Shown: piece after piece, positions 18,782-26,869 of the stretch | Numbering within the stretch: position 1 is the first letter of the stretch | Layout: each line of letters starts with the position of its first letter | Source: Bacteroidetes bacterium GWA2_40_15 | GTDB lineage: Bacteria > Bacteroidota > Bacteroidia > Bacteroidales > VadinHA17 | Assembly (NCBI GenBank): GCA_001768195.1 | Contig: MENI01000062.1 | Coordinates: forward strand, 873 to 47,735 | Direction of reading: 5' to 3' | DNA: 46,863 nt | Translations under genes and position numbers: made by a program | Notes under the pieces: generated by a model | The model's input: the letters and a program-made list of their open reading frames with translations, nothing else | The model's database searches: none | Told to the model about the DNA's origin: nothing

Positions 18782-19491
18782 TCTCCGGATCTTTTATTTG
18801 CCTCCTCCAGCATAACTGCAGTAGCCGTAGCTCCTGACCTTGTTGCTCCGGCTGCCTTCATCTTCAGAAGATCATCAAGGGTCCGTACACCACCTGCACA
18901 TTTAACCTGAACTTTCGGACCGGAATGCTTCCTCATCAGCTCAATATCGTGAATTGTTGCACCTTTATAATTGAAATCACCGTTAGGCTGCTTCACATAA
19001 CCAAATCCTGTTGATGTTTTCACAAAATCAGCACCAACCTTTGTGCATATCTCACAGAGGCGGACTTTATCCTCATCCTTTGTAACAAAGTCGGTTTCGA
19101 AGATAACTTTAACGATTGCCTTATGCCTGTGAGAGGCTTCTGTAACATCCCTGATCTCATTTTCAACATAATCCCAGTCGCCCTGCAAAGCTTTGCCGAT
19201 ATTTATTACCATATCTATTTCAACGGCCCCATCCCTGCAAGCCTGCTCTGTCTCAAACACCTTGACAGATGTTGCGCTATTTCCATGGGGAAATCCGATG
19301 ACACAGCCAACAAGTACATCTGAGCCTTTAAGGAGTTCAGCAGCCTGTTTCACGGCATAAGGTTTCACACAAACAGAAGCCACATCATATTTCTTTGCTA
19401 CATCACACTCTCTTTTCAGATCATTATCAGTCATTACCGGATTTAAGATCGAATGGTCGATCATCTTTGCAAGTTCAGATACTTTGGTCAT
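18778..19491 (-). CDS. deoC: deoxyribose-phosphate aldolase
   Basis: 237 residues, near the usual DeoC length. The catalytic set is present: Asp94 in EIDMVINIG, the Schiff-base Lys158 in DFVKTSTGFG and Lys197 in VQVKCAGGV. It splits 2-deoxyribose 5-phosphate to glyceraldehyde 3-phosphate and acetaldehyde. Coupled by 4-bp overlap to the hexokinase gene, with a GntR/UTRA regulator 92 bp upstream on the same strand. In this setting it may serve deoxynucleoside salvage; a nucleoside-hydrolase-like fragment and a ribokinase lie within 9 kb. Confidence 0.95.
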   Translation of the reverse strand: MTKVSELAKMIDHSILNPVMTDNDLKRECDVAKKYDVASVCVKPYAVKQAAELLKGSDVLVGCVIGFPHGNSATSVKVFETEQACRDGAVEIDMVINIGKALQGDWDYVENEIRDVTEASHRHKAIVKVIFETDFVTKDEDKVRLCEICTKVGADFVKTSTGFGYVKQPNGDFNYKGATIHDIELMRKHSGPKVQVKCAGGVRTLDDLLKMKAAGATRSGATATAVMLEEANKRSGE

Positions 19492-19560
19492 TGTTGTTAA
19501 GTTTATTTCGTTAGTTCAAGTTATATTCCTGGTACCGGGTGCTGGCTTTTCCAACTGCCT

Positions 19561-19583
19561 GCCCTGAGCCTGCCGAAGGGCTG
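19561..19583. repeat. dispersed palindromic repeat fragment
   Basis: A stem of GCCCT and AGGGC around GAGCCTGCCGA, directly abutting the stop of the GntR gene. This CCTGAGCCTGCCGAAGG word is familiar as a dispersed intergenic repeat in Bacteroidota genomes (established knowledge). It might also act as a weak terminator for the regulator gene. Confidence 0.6.
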
Positions 19584-20294
19584 TCACATATTATTTCCTA
19601 TTGAAAAATCCGAAGTATTACACATCAGAGAGCTATATATATTAAGGTGTTCTCTGCTGGTTGAAAATTTAAGATAAATATGCAAAAGAGGTGTTCCCTC
19701 TTTTACATTCAGGAGTACGGAAGAATCTTTGTCTGCCAGAATAGCTCTGAGATCCTGTTCTACCTTTGTAATCTCAATCTGATAATTTACACTCATGGTT
19801 TCAAACAATGAACCTTTTACAAAAGGGTTCCGGCAAAAGCCGGGCAGATTGAGATTCGGGATATATGTGGTTTCAAGCATTACCGGTTCTTTATCAACGC
19901 ACCTGACCCTTTTAAGGTAAATACATCCTGAGTTTCTTTCTATATCGTCAAGCTTATAAAAGAAAGGATCATCCCAGGCAGTAACCTCAGGCTTCTTAAT
20001 AATTACAGTGGTTACCGCCAGTTTCTTTTCGGTAACAATCTGGGAAAAACCTTTGACAGACAGTACTCCCAGAGTCCTGCGGCTGGATTTCCGGACAATG
20101 CTTCCCTTCCCCTGTTGCTTTATAATATACCCCTCCCTGACCAGTTTCTCAAGTGCCTGCCTGACCGTTCCACGCGTGGATGAATGAGCCTTCATCATAT
20201 CACTCTCAGAAGGAAGAAGATCTCCATCGCGATATATTCCCGATAATATCTGGGATTTTATCTTTTGCTGAAGTTTACGGTAAAGCGGTTCCAT
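19584..20294 (-). CDS. GntR-family regulator with UTRA ligand-binding domain
   Basis: 236 residues. N-terminal winged helix (about 4-72) with the GntR signature LLPSESDMMKAHSSTRGTVR and the wing GYIIKQQGKGSIV. The C-terminal UTRA domain (about 90-232) contains YLKRVRCVDKEPVMLETTYI, the usual effector-binding core of the HutC subfamily. It probably represses a carbohydrate operon until a sugar or sugar-phosphate binds. It lies between deoC-hexokinase (same strand, downstream) and a divergent sugar porter, so either or both are the likely targets. Confidence 0.9.
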   Translation of the reverse strand: MEPLYRKLQQKIKSQILSGIYRDGDLLPSESDMMKAHSSTRGTVRQALEKLVREGYIIKQQGKGSIVRKSSRRTLGVLSVKGFSQIVTEKKLAVTTVIIKKPEVTAWDDPFFYKLDDIERNSGCIYLKRVRCVDKEPVMLETTYIPNLNLPGFCRNPFVKGSLFETMSVNYQIEITKVEQDLRAILADKDSSVLLNVKEGTPLLHIYLKFSTSREHLNIYSSLMCNTSDFSIGNNM

Positions 20295-20660
20295 TCAATC
20301 AGGATATTGCATAAAAGTATGAAAAATTCTTATTCGCATATGTTAATATTAAATATATTTTGTATATATCTGTATATCTATAATATATAATAAATAACTT
20401 ATTCATATATGTTGAATAAAATCTATTTTTTCGAAAAACAAGATACCTGCTGATCCTGAAGCAATTCCAGAATTTAACCATGGATTATATGGAATGACAC
20501 GGATTTTGCATTCTGTGAAATCCGCGCTTTTCGTGGTAAAAAAATTTTGATATTGGATTTTTAGTTTTTTAATCTATTTTTATAATCCTGAAATAATGAT
20601 CAGGAAAAAATTGAATATTCCGGAAACCAAACCTTTTAATTGATATTAAACCTTAAAAAA
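20295..20660. promoter_or_regulatory. divergent regulatory spacer between GntR regulator and sugar porter
   Basis: 366 bp without a credible gene. The part 20341-20420 is extremely A+T rich and holds a near direct repeat TGTATATATC / TGTATATCTA (20361-20380), a possible operator since HutC-type proteins often bind TATA-rich palindromes. Around 20495-20530 lies a remnant of the dispersed repeat with CACGGATTTTGC and AAATCCGCGCTTTTCG. No full TTTG-N19-TAnnTTTG promoter is visible on either strand. The operator call is a guess from position and symmetry. Confidence 0.35.
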
Positions 20661-22118
20661 ATGACTGAGAATAAAAAAAGTACACAAAACAAAAGCCTTG
20701 TGTTCATAATTGCTGCAATAGCAGCTACAGGAGGCTTGCTGTTCGGATTTGACACAGGCGTTATTTCAGGCGCCATACCCTTTTTTCAGGAAGCATTCGG
20801 CATTGACGACAGTTGGGTTGAAATAATAACTACCGCCGGACTTGTAGGTGCAGTTTTGGGAGCCATGTTCAGCGGCAGAATTGCAGATATAGTCGGAAGG
20901 AAGAAGGTTATTCTGACTGCTGCAATAATATTTATCATTGGAGCATTATGGTCAGGAGCAGCACCCAGTCCTCTGATGCTGGTTTTTGCCCGTCTTTTCC
21001 TGGGAGTAGCTATCGGCGTCTCATCTTTTGCCGTACCTCTTTATATCGCTGAAATTTCTCCGACAAAATCCAGAGGACAAATGGTTTCCATGTTTCAGCT
21101 CCTTATCACAATCGGAATTATGGTATCATATCTCAGCGATTCGGCCTTTGCTGTTCCGGATGGTCATCCCGACTACAACTCATGCTGGAGGCCTATGTTC
21201 TATGTCGGAGTTATTCCTGCCATCATTATGTTCATTGGAATGGCATTCCTTCCCGAGACACCAAGGTGGCTAATAAGTAAGGGTCATGAGGATAAGTGCC
21301 GGGAGGTGCTTCAAAAGGTTGAGGACCCTGAACTTGTTGAAGAGGTTATTTCAAAAATGAAGGCAGATATTGAAGCTGATAAGACAAATAAAGTTAAATG
21401 GAATGAAGTTTTTAAAAAATGGCTCAGGGTACCGCTTATAATTGCAGTAGGTATAATGTTTGTTCAGCAGTTTACCGGTATCAACACAATAATATATTAC
21501 AGTCCGAAGATATTCCTGATGTCAGGATTTGCCGATGCTCAGGCAGCTGTATGGGCTTCAGTGAGCGTAGGTGTTGTAAATGTAGCTTTCACTATCCTTT
21601 CTCTCTTTATGATCGACAAACTTGGAAGGAGAAAACTATATTTTATAGGAGTAACGGGGATTGTAATAGCTCTTTTAGCCATGGGAACATGTTTTGCACT
21701 TCAGGCTACACTGGGTGACTCCATAAAGTGGTTAACTATTTCTCTTATTTGGTTTTACATAGCTTGTTTTGCAATCAGTCTCGGACCACTCGGATGGCTC
21801 ATAATATCGGAAGTTTTCCCTTTAAGTGTAAGAGGCATAGGCTCAAGCATAGGAGCACTTTCAAACTGGCTCTTCAATGGTCTGGTAGCATTTACGTTCT
21901 TCAAACTTGTGAAGGGACTTACACTACCCGGTACATCCATTATACTTAAAGGTGAAGATCTGGGAAACCCGGCCGGTGCATTTTTCCTGTACGCTCTGGT
22001 CGGAATTGTCAGCATTATCTGGGGATATTTTTATATACCCGAGACAAAGAATGTTACTCTTGAGAAGATAGAGGAACACTGGAGAAACGGTACAAGTCCG
22101 AAGGATATCAATAAATAA
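20661..22118 (+). CDS. MFS sugar porter (proton-coupled monosaccharide transporter, XylE/AraE-like)
   Basis: 485 residues from the ATG at 20661; an in-frame TTG at 20640 would add seven residues but lies in sequence with no ribosome site. Twelve membrane helices are expected. Sugar-porter signatures: GRIADIVGRKKVIL after helix 2, FLPETPRWLISKG before the central loop, QQFTGINTIIYYSPKIF in helix 7 and IPETKNVTLEKIEEHW at the C-terminus. Imports a monosaccharide (xylose, arabinose, galactose or glucose type) with protons across the inner membrane. It is divergent from the GntR regulator, which may control it. The hairpin array at 22140 follows its stop. Confidence 0.92.
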   Translation: MTENKKSTQNKSLVFIIAAIAATGGLLFGFDTGVISGAIPFFQEAFGIDDSWVEIITTAGLVGAVLGAMFSGRIADIVGRKKVILTAAIIFIIGALWSGAAPSPLMLVFARLFLGVAIGVSSFAVPLYIAEISPTKSRGQMVSMFQLLITIGIMVSYLSDSAFAVPDGHPDYNSCWRPMFYVGVIPAIIMFIGMAFLPETPRWLISKGHEDKCREVLQKVEDPELVEEVISKMKADIEADKTNKVKWNEVFKKWLRVPLIIAVGIMFVQQFTGINTIIYYSPKIFLMSGFADAQAAVWASVSVGVVNVAFTILSLFMIDKLGRRKLYFIGVTGIVIALLAMGTCFALQATLGDSIKWLTISLIWFYIACFAISLGPLGWLIISEVFPLSVRGIGSSIGALSNWLFNGLVAFTFFKLVKGLTLPGTSIILKGEDLGNPAGAFFLYALVGIVSIIWGYFYIPETKNVTLEKIEEHWRNGTSPKDINK

Positions 22119-22139
22119 TTGTAAATAATTACATGTAAA

Positions 22140-22275
22140 GGTCACGCCATGGCGTGACCCTACATGTTTAATAATCAGGTTAATGTAGGGACATGACATG
22201 GCATGTCCCTATGTGTATATTAATGGAGTCAATGCAGGGGCACGCTATGGCATGTCCCTACAATGACATGTTCCT
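22140..22275. repeat. array of dyad-symmetric repeats between convergent genes
   Basis: Three related palindromic units: GGTCACGCCATGGCGTGACC (22140-22159, perfect), a 24-base unit with stem AGGGACATG/CATGTCCCT (22187-22210), and a diverged copy AGGGGCACG...CATGTCCCT (22236-22259). A partial fourth (GACATGTTCCTAC) runs into the stop of the isomerase gene. The array separates convergent genes and could terminate transcription from both sides. Confidence 0.85.
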
Positions 22276-23164
22276 ACATTTTAAGATTCTGCAAATAGTT
22301 ATAACATTCAACAAGGTCCTGCAACGGATCCCCGGGAGCCTTTGTTTCCATTTCAACAATCATTCCGTAATCAGAAATTCCGCTTTTCTTCGCAGTCTCC
22401 AGCAGTTTCTTCCAGTCAATCACTCCTTTGCCTGTGGGTACCACCTTTTTCTGTACAGGGTCCCAGTCATGAATATGAAGCGAAATGTATCGTCCCGGAT
22501 ATTTTGCAATGTAACCTGCTACATCAACATCTTCGGAGACTACCGCCAGCTGGAACTGCATTTTGATAAGTTCAGGATCATAAAGACGCATCAGAATGTC
22601 GTAAAGCTTCTCGCCATTTAATTCCGGACCGATCGAATGATTGTGATAAACCATTTGCAACCCGGCATTTTTAACCTGTTCGGCCGACTTATTCATTTCA
22701 TCGGCAACAACTTTCCAGTCATCGATAGTAGCGTCCTTCTTAATCCATGCTCCGGATATTACCAGGTCTTTTAATCCAAGATTTTTACCGAAACTTATTG
22801 TTTCCTGAATTTTGTCCGGCTTAAGCTCCGGGTATTGGAAATGGCAGCTTTTGCAGAACAGATCGGTATCCTCAATCTTTTTTCGGAGATCTTCCGGACT
22901 AAAAGCAGTGAGAGGACCGAATCCACTCTTTTCGTATCCTTTTGGAGAGCACATTTCAATACCTTTGTACCCTATCGACCTCAGCTTTTTCATTGTCCCA
23001 TCGAAATCCTGACCAAGCATCTCCCTGACCCCGTAAGACTGGAAGCTCAACGGCCAGTTGAACGGAGTTGAGCCAGATAAAAGTATATCTGATTTAAAAT
23101 ACATTGCTGCGAGTGTGCCCATAGCACCTGCACCGACAAATTCTCTCCTTGAATATGTTTTCAT
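22274..23164 (-). CDS. Tat-exported sugar isomerase/epimerase-like TIM barrel
   Basis: 296 residues. A clear twin-arginine signal MKTYSRREFVGAGAMG starts the protein. The xylose isomerase-like barrel follows from about residue 38. The stretch usually carrying a metal-binding Asp reads LIKMQFQLAVV, with Gln in that place, followed by YPGRYISLHIHDWDP and MIVEMETKAP. This MQFQ variant is a recurring subgroup in Bacteroidota, so it is unlikely to be a sequencing fault, but metal binding may differ from classical members. Divergent from the sugar transporter gene at 23310. Substrate unknown. Confidence 0.85.
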   Translation of the reverse strand: MKTYSRREFVGAGAMGTLAAMYFKSDILLSGSTPFNWPLSFQSYGVREMLGQDFDGTMKKLRSIGYKGIEMCSPKGYEKSGFGPLTAFSPEDLRKKIEDTDLFCKSCHFQYPELKPDKIQETISFGKNLGLKDLVISGAWIKKDATIDDWKVVADEMNKSAEQVKNAGLQMVYHNHSIGPELNGEKLYDILMRLYDPELIKMQFQLAVVSEDVDVAGYIAKYPGRYISLHIHDWDPVQKKVVPTGKGVIDWKKLLETAKKSGISDYGMIVEMETKAPGDPLQDLVECYNYLQNLKM

Positions 23165-23255
23165 TTGACTAAGTGTTTATTTAAATTAAAAATAATTAAT
23201 TTTCATTATATTTCATCAATTTAAACAGGCATTAATATCCTTTTAAAATATTTAT

Positions 23256-23292
23256 CATTAAGCATTAAACCTTTTAACATTAAGCATTAAAC
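23256..23292. repeat. 15-bp direct repeat upstream of the transporter gene
   Basis: CATTAAGCATTAAAC occurs at 23256-23270 and again at 23278-23292, a 22-bp period (two helical turns), ending 17 bp before the ATG at 23310. The spacing would suit a protein bound twice on one face of DNA. However, ATTAAGCATTAAAC words also occur as dispersed intergenic repeats in this phylum. Confidence 0.7.
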
Positions 23293-23309
23293 TATTTAAA
23301 ATTAATACC

Positions 23310-24311
23310 ATGTTTATCATCAACTCTTACGCGCTTGCAGTATTCTTCTGTATCATCACAATGTTATGCTGGGGATCATGGGCCAATACCGCAAAAGTAT
23401 CAACTGCGAGATGGCCATTCCCGATGTTTTACTGGGATTATTCCCTGGGACTCATAATAATGACGCTCATCTATGGTCTTACAATGGGAAGTACAGGTGA
23501 AAACGGAAGAAGCTTTATTGCCGATCTGCAGCAAGCCGATACATCCTCAATCACCTCGGCTTTTGTCGGGGGAATTGTATTTAATCTTTCAAACCTGCTG
23601 ATCGTGGCTGCAATAGTAGTTGCAGGTATTTCAGTAGCCTTTCCGGTTGGTGTAGGACTGGCACTGGTAATCGGCGTGATCGTTAATTATGCAAAGAATC
23701 CGGCCGGTGACCCGATCCTGCTTTTTGGCGGGGTAGCACTTGTTGTGGTTGCTATAGTCGTTAATGCCCTGGCCTCATCAAAGGTCTCGAAATCAAAGGG
23801 ATCAACCCCTGCAAAAGGAATCGTGCTGTCGGTACTTGCCGGTATTATTATGGGATTTTTCTACCGTTTTGTTGCTGACGGTATGACACTTAATTTCACC
23901 TCCCCTGATCCGGGGAAAATGACCCCATATTCTGCTGTGCTTATTTTCTCTCTTGGTGTCTTTATATCAAACTTTCTATGGAACACTTTCTTTATGTATA
24001 AACCTGTTGAAGGAAGCAAGTCGACCTATAAGGATTATTTCACAAACGGTACGCTAAGGCAGCATATATTCGGACTCCTTGGCGGAATGATCTGGCTTAC
24101 CGGATTTCTTTTTAACCTGATTGCATCTGACAAGGCTGGTCCCGCAATCTCCTATGGTCTCGGACAAGGCGCTACAATGATAGGTGCAGCCTGGGGTGTC
24201 TTTGTCTTTAAAGAATTCAAAGGGGCTCCGCCATCTATCAACAAGTACCTGGTTACCATGTTTGTAACATTTATTATCGGGCTGGCTCTGATTATAATAG
24301 CCAGGCTTTAA
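23310..24311 (+). CDS. DMT/ureide-permease-like sugar transporter (ribose candidate)
   Basis: 333 residues, about ten membrane helices in two five-helix halves, related to the RhaT/GRP sugar-transporter and ureide permease group of the drug/metabolite superfamily. Landmarks are MLCWGSWANTAKV in helix 1, FYWDYSLG, GISVAFPVGVGLALVIGVIV and the C-terminal GAAWGVFVFKEFKGAPP. It is a full-length paralogue of the protein at 37932-38933. Ribokinase starts 12 bp downstream, so it probably imports ribose or another aldopentose. Substrate by context only. Confidence 0.85.
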   Translation: MFIINSYALAVFFCIITMLCWGSWANTAKVSTARWPFPMFYWDYSLGLIIMTLIYGLTMGSTGENGRSFIADLQQADTSSITSAFVGGIVFNLSNLLIVAAIVVAGISVAFPVGVGLALVIGVIVNYAKNPAGDPILLFGGVALVVVAIVVNALASSKVSKSKGSTPAKGIVLSVLAGIIMGFFYRFVADGMTLNFTSPDPGKMTPYSAVLIFSLGVFISNFLWNTFFMYKPVEGSKSTYKDYFTNGTLRQHIFGLLGGMIWLTGFLFNLIASDKAGPAISYGLGQGATMIGAAWGVFVFKEFKGAPPSINKYLVTMFVTFIIGLALIIIARL

Positions 24312-24323
24312 TTCAAAAATACT

Positions 24324-25256
24324 ATGAGCAGTAAAATCCTTGTAATAGGAAGCACCAATGTCGACTTCCTGATTAAAACAGAAAAACTTCCCGGTTTCGG
24401 AGAGACAGTTACCGGTGGAGTTTTCTTCCAGAACTATGGAGGGAAAGGGGCAAACCAGGCGGTAGGAGCTGCAAGAGCAGGTGGAAATGTAACATTTGTA
24501 ACTTGTCTCGGGGAAGATCTCTATGCTGAAAACCTGATGGAAAACTTCAAAAAAGACAACATTGAAACCTCTTACGTTTTCAGAGACAGGGATGAAGCAA
24601 CCGGATCGGCTCTTATAATGCTTGACAAAGATGGTAACAACTATCTGTCTGTTGCTTCAGGCGCCAATTACAAGCTGACTCCTGCTCATATTGACCAGGC
24701 TCTGACTGCCATTCTCAAGGCTGAAATGATAGTGATGCAGATGGAAATACCATTTGAAACAACCAGCTACGTTTTTGAACTTGCAGAAAAACATAAGATA
24801 AAGGTACTGTTTAACCTTGCTCCCGCCAGGCCTTTCGACCTCTCAGTGCTGAAAAAGACCTATGCATTTGTTGTCAATGAAATAGAGGCATCAATGGTCA
24901 CAGGATTGAAAGTTGAAACTGATGATGAGATAAAAACAGCTGCACAGGAACTGTTGAAACTCGGATGTAAAATTGCAATTATAACTCTGGGTGCAAGAGG
25001 ATCATATGTGGCCTCTTCTGACTTTACAGGATTTATTCCTGCTTATAAAGTGAAAGCGGTTGATACAACAGCAGCAGGCGATGTTTATTGCGGGAGCCTG
25101 GCCGTTGCCCTGGTTGAAGGAAAATCGCTGACTGAGGCTGTGAGATTTGCAGGAGCTGCGTCAGCTATCTCAGTGACCAGGCTTGGCGCACAGCCTTCTG
25201 CACCCATAAGAAAGGAAATTGAGGAATTCTCAGGAACTCACTCTCCATCTGTTTGA
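24324..25256 (+). CDS. rbsK: ribokinase (PfkB family)
   Basis: 310 residues, usual length. PfkB motifs: the N-terminal GGKGANQAVGAARAG (39-53) and the C-terminal AVDTTAAGDVYCGSLA with catalytic Asp253. NLAPARP near 164-170 replaces the NPAPA of typical ribokinases by a single change. Phosphorylates D-ribose to ribose 5-phosphate in the cytoplasm. In operon with the transporter 12 bp upstream. Another PfkB sugar kinase specificity cannot be excluded. Confidence 0.88.
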   Translation: MSSKILVIGSTNVDFLIKTEKLPGFGETVTGGVFFQNYGGKGANQAVGAARAGGNVTFVTCLGEDLYAENLMENFKKDNIETSYVFRDRDEATGSALIMLDKDGNNYLSVASGANYKLTPAHIDQALTAILKAEMIVMQMEIPFETTSYVFELAEKHKIKVLFNLAPARPFDLSVLKKTYAFVVNEIEASMVTGLKVETDDEIKTAAQELLKLGCKIAIITLGARGSYVASSDFTGFIPAYKVKAVDTTAAGDVYCGSLAVALVEGKSLTEAVRFAGAASAISVTRLGAQPSAPIRKEIEEFSGTHSPSV

Positions 25257-25304
25257 AATGATACAAATATCCAATGTGTTTCAGGAAAATGTAAAACATT
25301 GATT

Positions 25305-25340
25305 TGGCTTTAACACCTAATATAAATACAGTTAAAGCCA
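25305..25340. terminator. 10-bp perfect inverted repeat after ribokinase
   Basis: TGGCTTTAAC (25305-25314) and GTTAAAGCCA (25331-25340) are exact inverted copies around a 16-base A+T-rich loop. It lies 49 bp after the ribokinase stop and just upstream of the promoter for the next gene. There is no clean U-run, so it could be a terminator for rbsK or a binding site for the promoter at 25357. Confidence 0.45.
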
Positions 25341-25356
25341 TATTCATTTAGTTAAT

Positions 25357-25387
25357 TTTGCTTTATTATAGTATTCTATTATATTTG
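25357..25387 (+). promoter_or_regulatory. Bacteroidota-type promoter for the AAA/DUF234 ATPase gene
   Basis: TTTG at 25357-25360, then exactly 19 bases, then TATATTTG at 25380-25387, matching the -33 TTTG / -7 TAnnTTTG pattern of the Bacteroidota primary sigma factor. The ATG of the ATPase follows at 25407, giving a leader of roughly 12-15 bases. The best promoter match seen in the window. Confidence 0.65.
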
Positions 25388-25406
25388 AAGCCAGAATAAA
25401 ACCGTA

Positions 25407-26852
25407 ATGAAACAGTTCATCGGACGCAAAAAGGAGCTTGATCTGCTGAAAACTGTCATAAATTCAGGAAGATCGGAGTTTGTTGCTGTTTATGGGAGAA
25501 GGAGAGTCGGGAAGACTTTCTTTATACGACAGGCCTTTCCCGGTGATTTCACATATCATGTTACTGCACTCAGCAAAGCAGGCTTTTCAATGCAGCTCGC
25601 AAATTTCTACATCGAACTGGTAAAATTAAATCCGGATGATCAGTTAAAACCACCTTCTGACTGGCTGGAAGCATTCGAAATGCTCAAATCACATCTTGAA
25701 AAGAGTCCAACTCCACGAAAGGTTGTATTTTTAGATGAACTTCCGTGGTTTGATACTCAAAACTCTGGTTTTATACCGGCTCTTGAACATTTCTGGAACC
25801 ACTGGGCATCGGCAAGAAAAGACATAATTCTTGTTGTATGCGGATCGGCAGCATCATGGATGATAAACAGGTTGATCAATGACAAGGGGGGGCTTCATAA
25901 CAGGGTAACAAAACGGATAAAAATATATCCTTTCACACTTGAAGAATGCGAACTTTTCCTGAGGTCAGGTGAGATCCTATTGGACCGTTATCAGATAATT
26001 CAGTTATATATGGCACTTGGTGGTATACCCTTTTACTGGGATCAAGTTTTGAAAGGGAAAAGCGCTGTACAAAATATTAATGATATCTGCTTCACTGTGA
26101 CCGGTTTGCTCAGGAATGAATTTACCAACCTGTTCAGATCACTGTTCGATAATTATCAGAAACATGAGGCAATAATTATAGCCATAGCCTCAAAAGCAAC
26201 CGGTATTACACGTGATGATATACTCCGTCTGACCGGTTTGCCAAATGCAGGAAGCTCTACAAGAATTCTGCAAGAACTTGAAGAGAGCGGTTTTCTGAGC
26301 AAGTATCTGCCTTTCGGAAAAAAAATACGCAACAGCCTGTATCAGCTTACTGACCATTATACTCTTTTCTATCTGAGATTTCTCAGGGGCCTTGGCAAAA
26401 ATGAATCTGCCAGCTGGATTACATATTTTGATACTCCTCTGTTCAGAACCTGGAGTGGATATGCTTTCGAAACAATCTGCCTGAATCATACCAGTCAGAT
26501 AAAACATTCACTTGGCATTTCAGGTGTACAAACATCTGTTTCATCATGGCGCTATGCCGATAAAAAAAAAGGAGCACAAATTGACCTTGTAATTGACAGA
26601 AGAGATCAGACTATAAATATCTGTGAAATTAAATTCTCGGTTAGTCCGTTCAGGATTGATAAAAAATACCAGAAGGTACTTCAGAATAAAATCTCACTTT
26701 TCAGGGAAGAAACAGAAACAAGGAAAGCATTATTCCTTACTTTTATTACTACCTTCGGAATAGACCGTAACAGTGCAGGCGCAGGTCTTGTTCAAAACAG
26801 TCTTACTATGGACAATCTATTCGTTCAGAACGATTCAGTTTTAAATACTTAG
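25407..26852 (+). CDS. AAA-type ATPase with C-terminal DUF234 nuclease-like domain
   Basis: 481 residues, cytoplasmic. Walker A YGRRRVGKTFF (Gly30-Thr37), Walker B RKVVFLDELPWFD (about 102-114) and a sensor-type VVCGSAASWM. A winged-helix segment sits at about 255-320, then the DUF234 region from about 350 with GAQIDLVIDRRDQ and ICEIKFS, a D-(E)xK pattern of PD-(D/E)XK nuclease-like folds. These ATPases are widespread in archaea and Bacteroidota, often beside mobile DNA, and their role is unsettled (toxin- or defence-like suggestions exist). It has its own promoter and is unrelated to the sugar genes around it. Confidence 0.85.
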   Translation: MKQFIGRKKELDLLKTVINSGRSEFVAVYGRRRVGKTFFIRQAFPGDFTYHVTALSKAGFSMQLANFYIELVKLNPDDQLKPPSDWLEAFEMLKSHLEKSPTPRKVVFLDELPWFDTQNSGFIPALEHFWNHWASARKDIILVVCGSAASWMINRLINDKGGLHNRVTKRIKIYPFTLEECELFLRSGEILLDRYQIIQLYMALGGIPFYWDQVLKGKSAVQNINDICFTVTGLLRNEFTNLFRSLFDNYQKHEAIIIAIASKATGITRDDILRLTGLPNAGSSTRILQELEESGFLSKYLPFGKKIRNSLYQLTDHYTLFYLRFLRGLGKNESASWITYFDTPLFRTWSGYAFETICLNHTSQIKHSLGISGVQTSVSSWRYADKKKGAQIDLVIDRRDQTINICEIKFSVSPFRIDKKYQKVLQNKISLFREETETRKALFLTFITTFGIDRNSAGAGLVQNSLTMDNLFVQNDSVLNT

Positions 26853-26869
26853 CCGTAATTTACTATTAT

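Noticed and set aside
20299-20481. 60-residue minus-strand frame upstream of the GntR gene
   Set aside because: Comes from the A+T-rich regulatory spacer; Tyr/Ile/Lys-rich translation without character.
22140-22275. CRISPR-like or riboswitch reading of the palindrome array
   Set aside because: Units are imperfect, unevenly spaced and placed after, not before, the genes on both sides.
22193-22621. 142-residue plus-strand frame after the hairpin array
   Set aside because: Begins inside the palindromic repeats and continues antisense through the Tat isomerase gene.
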